Below are positions 31,967 through 42,759 of a stretch of 64,000 bases of DNA, piece by piece (within the stretch, counting starts at the first letter, position 1; every line of letters starts with the position of its first letter). Location: positions 2,686,001 through 2,750,000 of the forward strand of contig JAWQUS010000003.1 in assembly GCA_036365455.1 (NCBI GenBank). Reading direction: 5' to 3'. The DNA comes from Macrosoma leucophasiata (lineage: Eukaryota; Arthropoda; Insecta; Lepidoptera; Hedylidae). A model generated the notes under the pieces. It was not told the origin of the DNA. It worked only from the letters and a program-made list of their open reading frames with translations, and made no database searches. Position numbers and translations under genes: made by a program.

Positions 31967-32763
31967 ATCTACTCAAGAAGCAAATAACTTTTTTGTAAAA
32001 CGAATATTTCAGGCGCGTTTTTTTTTGTGTATCGATTCAAATTTTTTTGAGAATAATCGCCGTCTTTAGATTGTTATTAAATAAAAGAGGTCGAGACTGT
32101 CTCGAGAATCGGAAATCTCCATAACTTATGCGCCTCCTTTCGATTCTCCATTAGCAAATTACTGGCCGACTCAGAGCTTGAAGCTTTACATAATTTCACT
32201 TACAATATGCCTTACAATAAACTGAGACTATATTTCATCTGAAATCACTTTCCTAAGTTATGATAATGGTCGGGATGGTCTCACGATGAGCATAAATCTT
32301 TTTTGTTTTAGGGTTACGTAAATAAAAAAAACGGAACCTGTATAAAACCACTCACGATTGTCGGACTGTCAGTATGATCGCATATGTCATTATGAGTCCC
32401 CCGCAACGCCCTGAGCCGAGCATCGGATCGAGGGGGCTCCCTCAGGCAGTTGTGTAAAGGAGACGTTCCAAAATGTATGGTGCTTGGGCTCGCAAAGAAC
32501 TAATTCATTAAGGTGACATACTGTTGTCATATAAAAAATACATAAAATAAATGTTGCCCACAAAAAACAACGATTAAAATTATTTTTTGAGTATTTTTCC
32601 ATGATTCTACGTATTTATCTCTATCTTTTGATATAGTGTACAAGATGCGGGCCCAACGTGGAACTCATCCTTTATTTCAGCGGAGAAAATGATAAACATC
32701 CTCTTCAAACAAAGTTTTAGAAAAATCTAAAGGAAAATACAAAGTATTGGAAGAAAAATGTAT
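31967..32763. other. No clear feature
   Basis: A fragment around 32308-32375 (TTTAGGGTTACGTAAAT, AACGGAACC) resembles one end of the element at 37320-37915. The rest is unidentified. Confidence 0.4.
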
Positions 32764-33236
32764 TGTCAAATGGTAGTGTTTTAGCACTATCGTGTTCTGG
32801 TTAGTTGCTAATGTATCGCTCCATAAAAAAGAGCAACACCGGAGGGGAGTAGCCATATGCAGGCTTTTCCCTTTGTCAAAGTACAAGCCCAAATGGGCCT
32901 ATTCCTGTCGCCTAGATGTTTAAATGTGTGCGTGAAATTGTTTCTGTATTTTGTTAAAGCCAAGGTGTGAGTTTCGTAGTTACAGACGATTTTTTTAGTG
33001 TGCGTGTGTGTCGCACGCATTTCCCCCCGCAAAAAATGACAGACTGTTTTGCATCGGTAATGAACGCTATGGCTACTCCCCTCCAGTCAGCCGCGGCCGG
33101 TGGCCCATGTTGCTCTATGCTCCATAATATCTATCACCAAGACATAACAACACAGGTCTCAGGGATGGCAACACATCTGCATTTTGATCTTTTGTTTTTG
33201 TGTAGATGTCTCTAGGCTGCAGTCATCACTTAACAT
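32764..33236 (+). repeat. R300-B split by M8
   Basis: AAATGGTAGTGTTTTAGC to CGCTCCATAA is the left part; TATCTATCACCAAGACATAA to CATCACTTAACATG the right part. M8 with its 8-bp duplication lies between. Confidence 0.7.
32827..33119. mobile_element. M8 short inverted-repeat element, copy 3
   Basis: The left end has drifted to AAAAGAGCAACACC; the right end is GTTGCTCTATG. CTCCATAA at 32819-32826 and 33120-33127 is the 8-bp target duplication. Confidence 0.85.
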
Positions 33237-33237
33237 G

Positions 33238-33396
33238 TTTTATTTGTGGTTGAGATCAAGGGATGGAGCTCGTGGGCGTAGGCACCACCGCATTACCTAA
33301 TATATACTTGCCCCTAAATGATAGTGTTCAGCAATATCGTGTTCCGGTCAGGTGGTTATATACGGACCTGTAATTGCCGGCACAGAGGCATAAATT
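33238..33396 (+). repeat. R300-A, 3' truncated
   Basis: GGATGGAGCTCGTGGGC to GCCGGCACAGAGGCATAA. It stops midway without a tail, which is unusual for a retroelement 3' end and suggests a later deletion. Confidence 0.65.
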
Positions 33397-33467
33397 GTGA
33401 ATCATTGAGTTTGAGAGAATTAGCTTTGGGGTCGTTCATATATTACGTCACGCAAAATATCGTAATT

Positions 33468-33665
33468 ACTGGTAGAGTTCCAGTGTATCAGCTCGAGGGT
33501 GTAGGTACCACCGCATTACCTAATTTATCTGCCGCTAAGTGGTAGTGTTCACCACTATCGTGTTCCGGTAAGATGGTAATGTATGGCCCCGTAATAACTA
33601 TCACAGAGACATGATAACTAAGGTCTCAGGGGTGGCAACGCATCTGCATTTTTACCTCTGGTCTT
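33468..33665 (+). repeat. R300-B, 3' end missing
   Basis: It runs from TTACTGGTAGAGTTCC to TTTACCTCTGGTCTT and then stops without the usual 3' end. Confidence 0.65.
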
Positions 33666-34002
33666 AAAAAATATTTTGTTTATTTATTTTTGGACTCCTT
33701 CAATATACTTTCTCAAAAATCTGATCATCTGAAGTTAAAGAGACTAATATCTTTCAAAATTTATTATTAGTTACCAATTTTCTAACAATCTTTTTTTTGC
33801 TTTCAGGTAATTTCCACCTTAAGCCAGTGCGGGTTTAGGAGTAAGTTTAGGGTGATTATTAAATTTGATCAAATATATATATCTTTAACATAAATGGTAG
33901 GTATAATCCCTTTATGCGGACCTAAATAAATGGTTCACAATATTTTATTTATTATTTTTTTTATTTTTTTTATTTATTTTATTCATTATTTTATTTATAT
34001 GA

Positions 34003-34262
34003 CGATCCCACCCTTGTGGAGGAGAATTATTATTCTTCCTCATTCAGTAAATAGAACAATGGAAGTAAAATTGCCGCCTGGTAGTAAATACAATAACGCG
34101 GGATGGACAGCAGCATCCCGTGATAAAACTACCACTACTGCGATAGCTAATTTGCATGCCAAGCGTGGTGATTATGGCATATTCTCCTCTAATAACGACA
34201 ACAGTATTGTGGGTAAAGGGCCAGGCTTTTGTCCTGTAAACGTTTTTAGGCTTAAGTGATAA
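34003..34262 (+). repeat. T2 LINE tail
   Basis: TGGTAGTAAATACAATAACG, GCCAAGCGTGGTGATTATGG and CCAGGCTTTTGTCC match 50826-51050 and 20463-20610. Confidence 0.6.
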
Positions 34263-34267
34263 ATAAT

Positions 34268-34557
34268 CCTTTTTTTATGTAATGGAAGTGGTAAACAAGC
34301 ATGCAGTTCACATTGATGTTAAGTGATGACTGCAGCCTATCTATAGCAGATGAATGATACTAACACAAAGACCAAAGCTCAAAATGCAGATGCGTTGCCA
34401 CTCCTGAGGCCTGAGGTGTTATGCCTCTATACAGGGCCGTATATTACCACTTGACCGAAACACAATAGTGCTGAACACTAGCATTTATCGGCAAGTATAT
34501 TAGATAAATTAGGTAATGCGGTGGTGCCTACGCCACTAGAGCTCTAACACCAGTAAA
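34268..34557 (-). repeat. R300-A, near full length
   Basis: From the tail TTTTTTTATGTAATGG to GAGCTCTAACACCAGTAAAA. It directly follows the T2 tail. Confidence 0.75.
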
Positions 34558-35377
34558 ATAATTCATTCAAACAATAATTACCTGTCAGAGATATAATACT
34601 TTTTTTAAATTTTATATATACCACTAGCTGTTGCATGCGTCATCGTCATTAAATATCATATCGGTAGCATTCATTTGTAGAAGCGATGCCCTTTCTACAA
34701 CGAACATCAGCTTGGCCGAATTACAAAATTACAAAAATATTAACGTCTGTTTCTTTTTTCCCCGAAAAGCGGGGTAAACTTTGAAATATGAGGCGTCTGG
34801 CAATCTTTAATTAAGTCATGATTTATTCTATAACCGAACGCGTTTCAGCTAAACCATGGAATAACAAGATACCGTGCAGTGTAGATGAAATAAAGTATAG
34901 ATAGATATGCTGAAACGGAGAACTATTTTTGCCCGCGCTATTTCTGAACTGAGACCTTGACATTGCGTGTGTGGAGTCGCGCTCGGATGGTTCCACTCCC
35001 GCGCACGCCCTAGTAAGACTAGTGGATTATGTAATTGGTTTGTGTGATTTATTCAAATAATGTTTCAATACTCTAGTTGTGATCAAATATTCAATATTTA
35101 TCTATTTAACAGTGTCCTTGTAGATGTCTGTGGCTTCTAAATTGGTCCATGGATGTCTTCACAAAAAAAAATTGTATTATTTCAATGAATCTTGTTTCGC
35201 TAGGGAAATCTTGGAGATTTCTTTCAAACTGAGAGAATGACTTAATTTATATGTCACATGAAATCACGGATCAATTTTCTTTCAACTTTGTAGGTAGGTG
35301 ATGTCTTTCTATAAAATAAATGTCAGTGAATATAAAAAACCATTTCTAATGCTTTATTTACACTTTCTTAAATACAG
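34558..35377. other. No recognisable feature
   Basis: Nothing identifiable was found here. Confidence 0.45.
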
Positions 35378-35836
35378 TTGCAAGTGATACAGGTGAGGTT
35401 TTTTTATGTCAAGTTTACCTACTCATCGCGTTTACGCCGTGTTAACGTTGTCTGTTCCTCGGTCCACTTCGTAGTTTTAACGTATTTAACTAACAATAAA
35501 TACTTTCACTTAACAATTGCAGCGGCATTTAACAAAATGTTAATCAGGCAATATATTGCAGATGGCATCAAAGAAATACATAATCATAACATCGAAATCA
35601 TCTATATCCTTTGGCAGTCAGTTAAAATAGACAGCTCGTCCACTAGAACCATCACTAAATATTTAATATCCGCCAGTTATGGTCAATTCACTCCCATTAC
35701 CGAAGGTTCTGAACCGTTCATTGTGACAACCCAATATGTCATTACTAACGTTACCATAATGCTCACTAAAGTGGGATACGTGGGGAATTTTTTTAAATAT
35801 CTTATTGTTATATCTCAAATATATTTAAGGCAATAA
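35378..35836 (+). CDS. Unassigned 152-codon open frame
   Basis: I do not recognise this protein. It is the longest open frame that does not clearly overlap a repeat. The N-terminal 50 residues are mixed; the middle (IADGIKEIHNHNIEIIYILW) is amphipathic-looking; the C-terminal 40 are hydrophobic and could form one membrane segment. There is no signal peptide or known motif. TTAACAATTGCAG at 35511-35523 resembles a splice acceptor, so the second half could be an exon, but no matching donor or second exon was found. It may equally be chance or a decayed repeat. Confidence that it is a gene is low. Confidence 0.15.
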   Translation: MQVIQVRFFYVKFTYSSRLRRVNVVCSSVHFVVLTYLTNNKYFHLTIAAAFNKMLIRQYIADGIKEIHNHNIEIIYILWQSVKIDSSSTRTITKYLISASYGQFTPITEGSEPFIVTTQYVITNVTIMLTKVGYVGNFFKYLIVISQIYLRQ

Positions 35837-35965
35837 AGAGGTAAATAGAAAATAATATAGCACTTACAAATTATACCCTAAAATCAATGCTGCAGAAGCC
35901 AACCTCATCTCATTGGTAAATTGGTCAATTGGTATTTTCATTGTCATGTTTTTCTCTCAGATTTA

Positions 35966-36330
35966 ATAAATGGTTTAATAAACGTGTCACATGACACGCA
36001 GTGTCTGAAGAAGAAGGTCTTCAACCAGTGTGTGTTGCCAGTGATGACATACGGAACCGAAACGTGGTCGCTCACTATGGGCTGCATAAGAGGCTCAAGG
36101 TCACTCAGAGAGCAATGGAGAGGGCTATGCTCGGAGTTTCTCTGCGAGATCGAATCAGAAATGGAGATCCGCATGAGAACCAAAGTAACCGACATAACCC
36201 ACCAAATAGCGAAACTGATGTGGCAGTGGGCAGGACACATAGCTCGCAGAACTGACGGCCGTTGGGGCAGAAGAGTTCTAGAGTGGCGACCACATACCGG
36301 AAAACGAAGCGAAGGCAGGCGATGTTCTGT
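35966..36330 (+). pseudogene. LINE reverse-transcriptase C-terminal relic
   Basis: The translation alternates between two frames. FNQCVLPVMTYGTETWSL comes first, then LKVTQRAMERAMLGVSLRD in a second frame, then ITHQIAKLMWQWAGHIARR and WGRRVLEWRP back in the first. This order is the conserved post-polymerase region of RTE-like non-LTR retrotransposons as I know it. Two frameshifts disable it, and the normal ending (a GRPxxRWxDD-type motif) is lost near 36325. No polymerase core lies upstream, so it is 5' truncated. The related ending GRPFTRWTDNL survives separately at 50096. Confidence 0.75.
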
Positions 36331-36504
36331 TTATATGTTTTTGTGTAGTGTGTAGTAAAACACCCGTAGAGGAAACAAGACTCTAAACATTCTGCGCGAC
36401 TCCGTAAGAACTATCACAGAGGTAAAACAAGTTGGGCCTCACAAGTGACAGACAGTGACGCATTCGCCGCCGATTTTTCGTGAACAATAATATATGCTTT
36501 TTTT

Positions 36505-36690
36505 GATGTAAATGCATTTGCTGAACAGGACTCCTTTTTGGCAGCCGTGAGACACATATTACGTGTATATGTATTAATTTTAGAAATTGGGTTGTGTTCT
36601 CTCTTTTATCTACGTTTTATGTCTGTTTTATGTGTCTCGCTGTGTGTCAAAATAAATGTTTCCTTCTTTCTTTCTTTCTTTCTTTCTAAA
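36505..36690 (+). repeat. LINE tail with CTTT repeat
   Basis: GCATTTGCTGAACAGGACTCC, GTGTGTCAAAATAAATG and the CTTT tandem run at 36660-36688. Relatives are at 22958-23031 and 23595-23640. Confidence 0.55.
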
Positions 36691-37084
36691 TAGAAACGTA
36701 AGTAGTTCCTTCGTTAGGGACAGCGGGACTGTCCCGCTCAAAGCACGAGCTATGGTCACATTAATAATTACTACCTAGTAACTGATGTGTAACTTTTGGT
36801 TATTATAAATGCTCAATGCCTTTGTATAGTTGGTTTGAATAAAATTCGAATTCAATATCGCTATTTCACGGTATTATTGTGGCTTGTGTTACTATGAATA
36901 GTGGAATCATTTTCAAATTGGTAGGTGTAATTGATTGTAAATGATAGCTAAAATATAATTAACGACTCGCTGAACAAACAAATGTGGTTGAATTAAAACG
37001 ATGGTGAGCAAAATTGTAAAATATTAACATGCATATAATTCATATGTCTTCACCAAGTCCCTTATAGGTAGAGTGTGTAAAGAG
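36691..37084. other. No recognisable feature
   Basis: Nothing identifiable was found here. Confidence 0.45.
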
Positions 37085-37109
37085 CCAAATCGCAGTGTCA
37101 AGAATTAAT

Positions 37110-37316
37110 TTGTGTTCTAGTAAGATGGTAATGTATGGCCTCGTGTTAACTATTAAAGAAATAACAACTAAGGGCTCATGAGTAACTGCAGCCTGTAAAC
37201 ATCTACACAAAAACAAGTGGTCAAAATACAGATGTGTTGCCTCTGTATTTTGACCGCTTTTGTGTAATGTCCACATAACTTAACTGTGTTTATTTGTTTG
37301 TCACTTCACACATAAA
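37110..37316 (+). repeat. Rearranged R300-B
   Basis: AGTAAGATGGTAATGTATGG to GGGCTCATGAG is plus-strand R300-B. 37184-37230 is the same repeat in reverse (GCAGCCTGTAAACATC), after which plus-strand sequence resumes (CTCTGTATTTTGACCGC). The result is a short internal inversion or hairpin. Confidence 0.6.
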
Positions 37317-37319
37317 AAA

Positions 37320-37915
37320 TCGGTCAAGTGCATGTCGGGCCACTCGCAGTAGGGTTCCGTAGTTTTTAGGTTTGAATAAAGTAATGAAAAAAAATTTTTT
37401 TTATGGAGTTGTTGTTGCTAGTGACTATATATATATATTACTCGCAAACTTGTACAGCCTACTTAAATGTGATAGTTTTCCTTTTTTATTTCGTTATATA
37501 ATGGCGTAACGTTCGAATTTTTAACAACAGCCGTTTAGTTGGTAGAGGTGACACTTGACTCTAAAGAAAATTGACACCATAAAGCTTAATAAGTCACGAA
37601 CAGTAAACTAATTCTAAAAATGATATCTGCACATTCCTAACATTTTTGAAAGACCTATCCAACAATATCCTACACTTTAAAGGAAATGAAAAAAAAAATA
37701 TCCGCGATTTGCATGTAGGGGAGGTACTTACCCCAAATATTTTTTTTTTCTCATGTTTTTATTCTATCACTTTGTTGCCGAGATAAAGGTGCATACTTCT
37801 GCCAAATTTCAAGCCTCTAGTACCAATGGTTTTTGCTCTAAACCGCGGACGGACGGACAGACAGAAATGGTGAAACTGTAAGGGTTCCTTGTTTACTACG
37901 AAACCCTAAAAACAG
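37320..37915 (+). repeat. Dispersed element with GGGTTCCGTA end
   Basis: CGGTCAAGTGCATGTCGGG and GTAGGGTTCCGTAG open it; GGACGGACGGACAGACAG and ACGAAACCCTAAAAA close it. From memory this pattern marks a very common lepidopteran repeat of unsettled class. Confidence 0.5.
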
Positions 37916-37951
37916 ACACGCTTAAAGGGTTGCCGCACTAATCGATAATAA

Positions 37952-38160
37952 ATACGCTTACAATCACAGCTCCACATTAGGTATTATATAAACCTGTGTC
38001 GTAGATGCCGTTGTATACATACAACACATACTCAAACACCCAGACCCGATACAAATATCTGTAGGCCATACAAATATTTGTTCTGGTGCGGGGATCGAAC
38101 CCGCGACCCTTCGAATCAAACGGTGGTTTCGCACCGCTGGACTAACCGGGTCGTCAAATA
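37952..38160 (-). repeat. tRNA-derived SINE (tS1), full length
   Basis: Uninterrupted copy: on the minus strand GACGACCCGGTTAGTCCAGC (A box region), GGGTTCGATCCCC (B box), the full body and the end GTAAGCGTATTT. It is the best reference for the family here. Confidence 0.8.
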
Positions 38161-38439
38161 TAATAACTTTTGTCTAAACATTTCGGTTGCATAGATTCGG
38201 TATCTAGTATTTTATAGGTCATTAGTGCGATTGCTACAGTTTCAAACGCGGTATCGCATTGCGGCGTAAACGAACAACGCTCATTACGGGCTCAATTAAT
38301 TTGGAGAACTTTAAACCGGTACGCTAATGAGGACACCTGATGCCTATTCGGTGTTGCAAATGAGAAAATTACGGTCATGAAAATAGACTCGTGATAAGTG
38401 GTAGCACCTCTCTAACCAAAGCTTAAGCACTTGCGTTAA

Positions 38440-38518
38440 CACGTTCACTGTCCTCAAGCAGACACAATAGTTAAAACAATGCAAATGGACACATGTGGTA
38501 CATGGGACATGGAATGGG
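38440..38518. mobile_element. piggyBac-like short element
   Basis: TTAA at 38436-38439 and 38519-38522 flank imperfect inverted ends CACGTTCACTGTCC and GGGACATGGAATGGG. TTAA duplication is the piggyBac hallmark; at 79 bp this is only a remnant. Confidence 0.45.
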
Positions 38519-38579
38519 TTAAGGAGCTAATATAATTTTGAATTACCTAATGGTAATACATGGAAGACCAAGGAAACAC

Positions 38580-38985
38580 CGCATACAGTATCTAACAAAA
38601 CAACTTCAACTGGGTTCAACCCCCGGTCGTGGAACGGAATTGTCGTCCGGGTCCGCGGCTGCGCCGCCCGGATCAGGCCAGAGTGATGGCGCGGACGTGT
38701 GGCCCCTCACAATAGGGAACCTATTTTTATTCAATTTAGAACAGGCAACCAGGAACAGGAAGCAATTGTAAGCGGCACGCGGGGGAATAGCTGCAGGAGT
38801 AAAAAAAACACAAAGTAAAACCACAGCGAGATTCCTCTTTGTACCAGCATCCCTACAATGATGACGCCCCCGACGTTTCGGGGGCAGATAGCCCCGGGGA
38901 ATGAGGAAGTCTCGATCCCCGAACCCCCCCCCCCCCCTCTGTTGCGCATCACGCGCGGAGGGAGGGATGATGATTAGTCAGCAAT
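38580..38985. repeat. GC-rich dispersed-element fragment
   Basis: Far richer in G+C than its surroundings, with CCCCCGACGTTTCGGGGGC at 38868-38886 and a run of 14 C at 38924-38937. CGACGTTTCGG is also the core of both foldback dimers. The open frames in it have no recognisable product. Confidence 0.4.
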
Positions 38986-39090
38986 CCAACAAGAAGTATT
39001 GCTCGAACTAAGAAAGGAGACTAATCTATCTATGCAGCATAAAGCATACCTGCTACTTTACTGCAGTCAAACATTTTACATTATCTTAGC

Positions 39091-39294
39091 ATATCGATCT
39101 TGGGAAGGATGCTTCGGCTTATTACGGGTCTGTAGAGCGTTATCTCTTTCGCACCTTACCTAAGTGACGTTTGTCCACCACTTCGAACAAGTTTTGACCA
39201 ATACCGGGCTACGGATGCTTACGTAGGCAGTGTGCAGTAGAGATAACGCTCTATAAAAGACGAAACTAGCCAATTGTCACATTCATAGGCTCGA
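39091..39294 (-). repeat. Short repeat with internal inverted pair, copy 2
   Basis: GAGCGTTATCTCT at 39135-39147 and AGAGATAACGCTC at 39239-39251. Outer sequence on both sides also matches 4424-4616 in reverse. Confidence 0.6.
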
Positions 39295-39410
39295 TAGGTA
39301 ATATCTGTGGGTAAATATCTCTTGATGAGCAGTGTATTTATTACCGCCATGTTTGAATGGTTTGACTGACGACTGATTGCACTACTGACATTATTACTGA
39401 CACTGACTTT

Positions 39411-39567
39411 TTACTGGTGGTAGGGCTCCAGAGACGGAGCTCGCGGGCGTAGGCACCACCGCATTACCTAATTTATTTTTACATTCCATTTTGACCTTGG
39501 TCTTCGTGTGGGTGTCCATCAATGTGAACTGCATGCTTGATTACCACTACCATCATATTAAAAAAAA
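39411..39567 (+). repeat. R300-A with large internal deletion
   Basis: TTTTTACTGGTGGTAGGGC to CCTAATTTATT, then directly CATTTTGACCTTGGTC to the A tail. About 130 bp in the middle is gone. Confidence 0.7.
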
Positions 39568-39608
39568 ACTGGAATTCCTCTCTTCCAGTGAATGATGTGA
39601 ATATGTAA

Positions 39609-40879
39609 TAGGTTGGGGAAAAAGTCTTTTCGCATTATAGTATGTGTGAACTTGTAATAAAATCTCTTTGGTTGTAGTATTTGTATCCGGCTGGTTTTGG
39701 TATCATTGAAAGTTAAAATTTTAAAGAACATAATTCCAAATTCAAATTAGGCAAACGAATGATTTTCATTTGTTTCTCGTACTGTCAAGATGAGTGAATC
39801 TAATGAAGAAATTCGATACATTTTAAAAATGTACTACAAAAAAGGTAAAAAATGCAACGCAAGCCGCGAAAAAAAAAATTGCGATGTTTATGGACCTAGT
39901 GCAGTGTGTCTGTGAGAGTAGCACAAATTTGGTTTAAGCGTTTTCAATCCGGAAATTTTGATGTTAAAGATGCACCTCGCTCTGGTCGACCTATTACGGA
40001 TAAAATGGATGCCATTTGAAAAAGTGGAGCAAGATCGACATATCAGTAGTTACGATGTAGCTGAAGAACTGAGAATTGATCACAAAACAGTTTTGGCGCA
40101 TTTGAAAAAAGCTGGGTACAAAAAAAAGCTCGATATTTGGGTACCTCACGAGCTCACTGAAAGAAACCTAATGAACCGTGTACTCATTTGTGATTCTTTA
40201 TTACGACGTAATGAAACCGAATCATTTTTGAAGAAGCTGATAACTGGTGATGAAAAGTGGATCACGTACGACAAGAACGTGCGAAAAAGGTCGTGGTCAA
40301 AGGCCGGTCAGGCTTCACAGACTGTGGCGAAACCCGGGTTAACTCGCAATAAGGTGATGTTGTGTGTGTGGTGGGATTGGAAGGGCATTATTTATTATGA
40401 GCTATTACCACAAGGCAGGACTATCAATTCTGAACTCTACTGCGAACAACTGATGAGATTAAAGCAAGAAGTTGAGAGAAAGCGGCCGGAATTGATCAAC
40501 AGAAGGGGTGTGGTGTTTCATCATGATAACGCTAGACCTCACACATCTATAGCCACTCAGCAAAAATTAAGAGAGTTTGGCTGGGAGGTGTTAATGCATC
40601 TGCCGTATAGTCCTGACCTTGCACCTTCAGATTTCCACTTGTTTCGGTCTCTTCAGAATTCTTTATGCAATGTTAGGTTAACATCACGAGAGGACTGCCA
40701 AATCCACTTGTCGCGGTATTTTGATGAGAAGTCCCAAAATTTTTATAGCAATGGGATCATGTCCCTACCTACAAGATGGCAAAAGGTTATCGAACAAAAT
40801 GGTACATACATACTTTAGTTAAATTTAAAAATGTTTTGAATTATCTTAAAAAATGCGAAGAAACTTTTTCCCCAACCTA
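39609..40879 (+). mobile_element. Mariner transposon, copy 2 (inactive)
   Basis: The inverted ends GGTTGGGGAAAAAGT and ACTTTTTCCCCAACC lie just inside TA on each side; 1271 bp in total. It is closely similar to copy 1 at 2246-3644 over its length but lacks the 112-bp insertion. Confidence 0.93.
39790..40818 (+). pseudogene. Mariner transposase, frameshifted N-terminus
   Basis: The start MSESNEEIRYILKMYYKK is readable from 39790, but extra bases after GGTAAAAAATG, in the A run at 39870-39880 and in GTGTGTCTG near 39905 shift the frame in the DNA-binding region, and bases are missing near 40010. The catalytic part is one open frame from 39958 to 40818. It keeps D98 (ITGDEKWITYD), D190 (HHDNARPHTS) and D225 (SPDLAPSDFHLF), numbered from that frame's ATG at 39958, spaced as D,D34D. 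Unlike copy 1 it retains the ERN residues after HELT. It stops at NGTYIL, the usual mariner length. A full enzyme cannot be read from it. Confidence 0.9.
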
Positions 40880-41251
40880 ATATGTAGTCGTCGCTCCGAC
40901 GCTATAATTTTCAATATAGTATCGTTATATAAGCAAATTATAGGAAACAAAATCAGTTTCCTTTACAATACAAAATCCTTTCAATTAGCTCCATGCAAAA
41001 TGAAGACATTGTGAGGTTGCAATAACGAGAGACGCAAATAGTCAATGGTCCATAATAAATGGGGACTCGGTGCAAGGAATATTGCTGTATTACACGGTGC
41101 TTCTGATCGGTTACCGATCTTGCGGCTAGGGGTAACACGGGTTCTCGATCCTCGACTCGAATCCTCGATCGATTATGAACATTATTTTATTTGAAATGTT
41201 ATGGAATGCGATCAGACTTGATCGATCTGCATTGAATTATTACGAGTACAG
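40880..41251. other. No recognisable feature
   Basis: Nothing identifiable was found here. Confidence 0.45.
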
Positions 41252-41458
41252 TTTTTTTTTATGTAATGGAAGTAGCAAACAAGCATGCAGTTCACATTGA
41301 TGTTAAGTGATGACTGCAGCTTATGCCTGCAGCCACAAAGATCAAGGTCAAAATGCAGATGCGTTACCACTCCTGAGGCCTAAGGTGTTATGCCTCTGTA
41401 CCGGAAATTACAGGGCCGTACATTACCACTTGACCGGAACACGATAGTGCTGAACACT

Positions 41459-42030
41459 GTTTTTTATATTATTTCGCATTAACACATGCTTGTGAAATAT
41501 ATTTTATTTTTAAAGAAAAATGGAGAGTAAAATTTGACTTCAGGCGAGACTCGAACTCGCGGCCTACTGGGAATCTAGTCCAGCCGCTCTTCCAATTGTG
41601 CTACTGAAGTCCTGCCCGATTTGTCAAATCTTTCCTTCACATTTATTGCATTGCTTTATGGTAGCAGCAGCGCCATCTATTGCCAACTATGCTAGTTAGG
41701 CAACCGATATAATAGACTTTGCAGTTTATTGAATATCGTAAAGAAGTCGCTTTTACCCTTAATAATTGTTTTTTATATTATTTCGCATTAACACATGCTT
41801 GTGAAATATATTTTATTTTTGAAGAAAAATGGAAAGAAAAATTTGACTTCAGGCGAGACTCGAACTCGCGGCCTACTGGGAATCTAGTCTAGCCGCTCTT
41901 CCAATTGAGCTACGGAAGTCCTGCCCGATTTGTCAAATCTTTCCTTCACATTTATTGCATTGCTTTATGGTAGCAGCAGCGCCATCTATGCCAACTATGC
42001 TAGTTAGGCAACCGATATAATAGACTTTGC
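41459..42030 (-). repeat. tS3 dimer with 13-bp target duplication
   Basis: Two tS3 units in tandem, with tRNA-like cores at 41536-41611 and 41845-41920 (309 bp apart). The 13 bases AGTGCTGAACACT occur at 41446-41458 and 42031-42043, so the pair appears to have inserted as one molecule. Confidence 0.8.
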
Positions 42031-42066
42031 AGTGCTGAACACTACCATTTAGCAGCAAGTATATTA

Positions 42067-42221
42067 GAATAGAATAGAATAGAATAGAAAAACTTTATTT
42101 GTAACAACTTATAAAAACAAAAAACTAAAACTAAGAACACAAAATCAAAGTTGTTACAAAAAGGTCCCCAATTCAGCATAAAGCCGATCTTACGAGCGGC
42201 GCTGGTCTTCCATTGGGGCCG
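42067..42221 (-). repeat. LINE fragment with GAATA tail
   Basis: GAATAGAATAGAATAG is the tandem tail; CTTTATTTGTAACAAC and CTTCCATTGGGGCC belong to the 3' end. ATATTA on both sides (42061-42066, 42222-42227) is a likely target duplication. Confidence 0.7.
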
Positions 42222-42411
42222 ATATTAGGTTATGCGGTGTTGCCTACGCCCGCGAGCTGCGTCACTGGAGCTCTACCACCAGTAGAAAGTTACGGTTGTT
42301 GACTTTCTGGATTACGAATCACGGATTATCTGGATTAACGCGATAAATCCCTAAAAATAGTTTTTATTTCAATGAGTGTAGCTTGCGAAGACCTAAGAAC
42401 TATCACTTCAT

Positions 42412-42545
42412 ATGTCTGTACGTAAGTCCCTTGCGGGGTAGGCAGTGGGTGTGGAGCCATAACTTCCGTGCTTCTTCTACATTAATCATTCTCTTCATGC
42501 ATGCACGACTCCTAAGACTTTTGACCCTACCTTCAGATAGTACTC
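42412..42545 (-). pseudogene. LINE C-terminal coding fragment
   Basis: It matches the 3' half of the fragment at 51997-52236 (shared GCATGCACGACTCCTAAGAC-type segment and GGGGTAGGCAG). Too damaged to translate cleanly. Confidence 0.5.
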
Positions 42546-42759
42546 GACATAATTAAATGGTCAAAAAAACGTCTTCATAAAAAAAACGTAATTATTAATT
42601 TAATCTTTCAAGGATCGTAGGGCCACCGGCGCGCAGACACAATTGAATTTCAATTGTCATATTTTTCTCGTGTCTGGAGGGATTAATATATTATATGTAT
42701 TAGGTATTTAAGATCGACATATATGGTCAAGGTACGTCTTCATAAAAAAAAACTCAATT

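Larger units (their letters stand above)
41252..42284 (-). repeat. R300-A hit by two later insertions
   Basis: Three pieces on the minus strand form one R300-A copy: 41252-41458 (3' part), 42031-42066 (CACTACCATTTAGCAGC) and 42222-42284 (5' part ending CTCTACCACCAGTA). A tS3 dimer and a GAATA-tail LINE fragment separate them. Confidence 0.85.

Noticed and set aside
31860..32069. 69-codon frame rich in Tyr and Ile
   Set aside because: It is produced entirely by the TA microsatellite.
41459..42030. CRISPR-like array of regular repeats
   Set aside because: Only two long units; these are SINE dimers in a eukaryotic repeat landscape.
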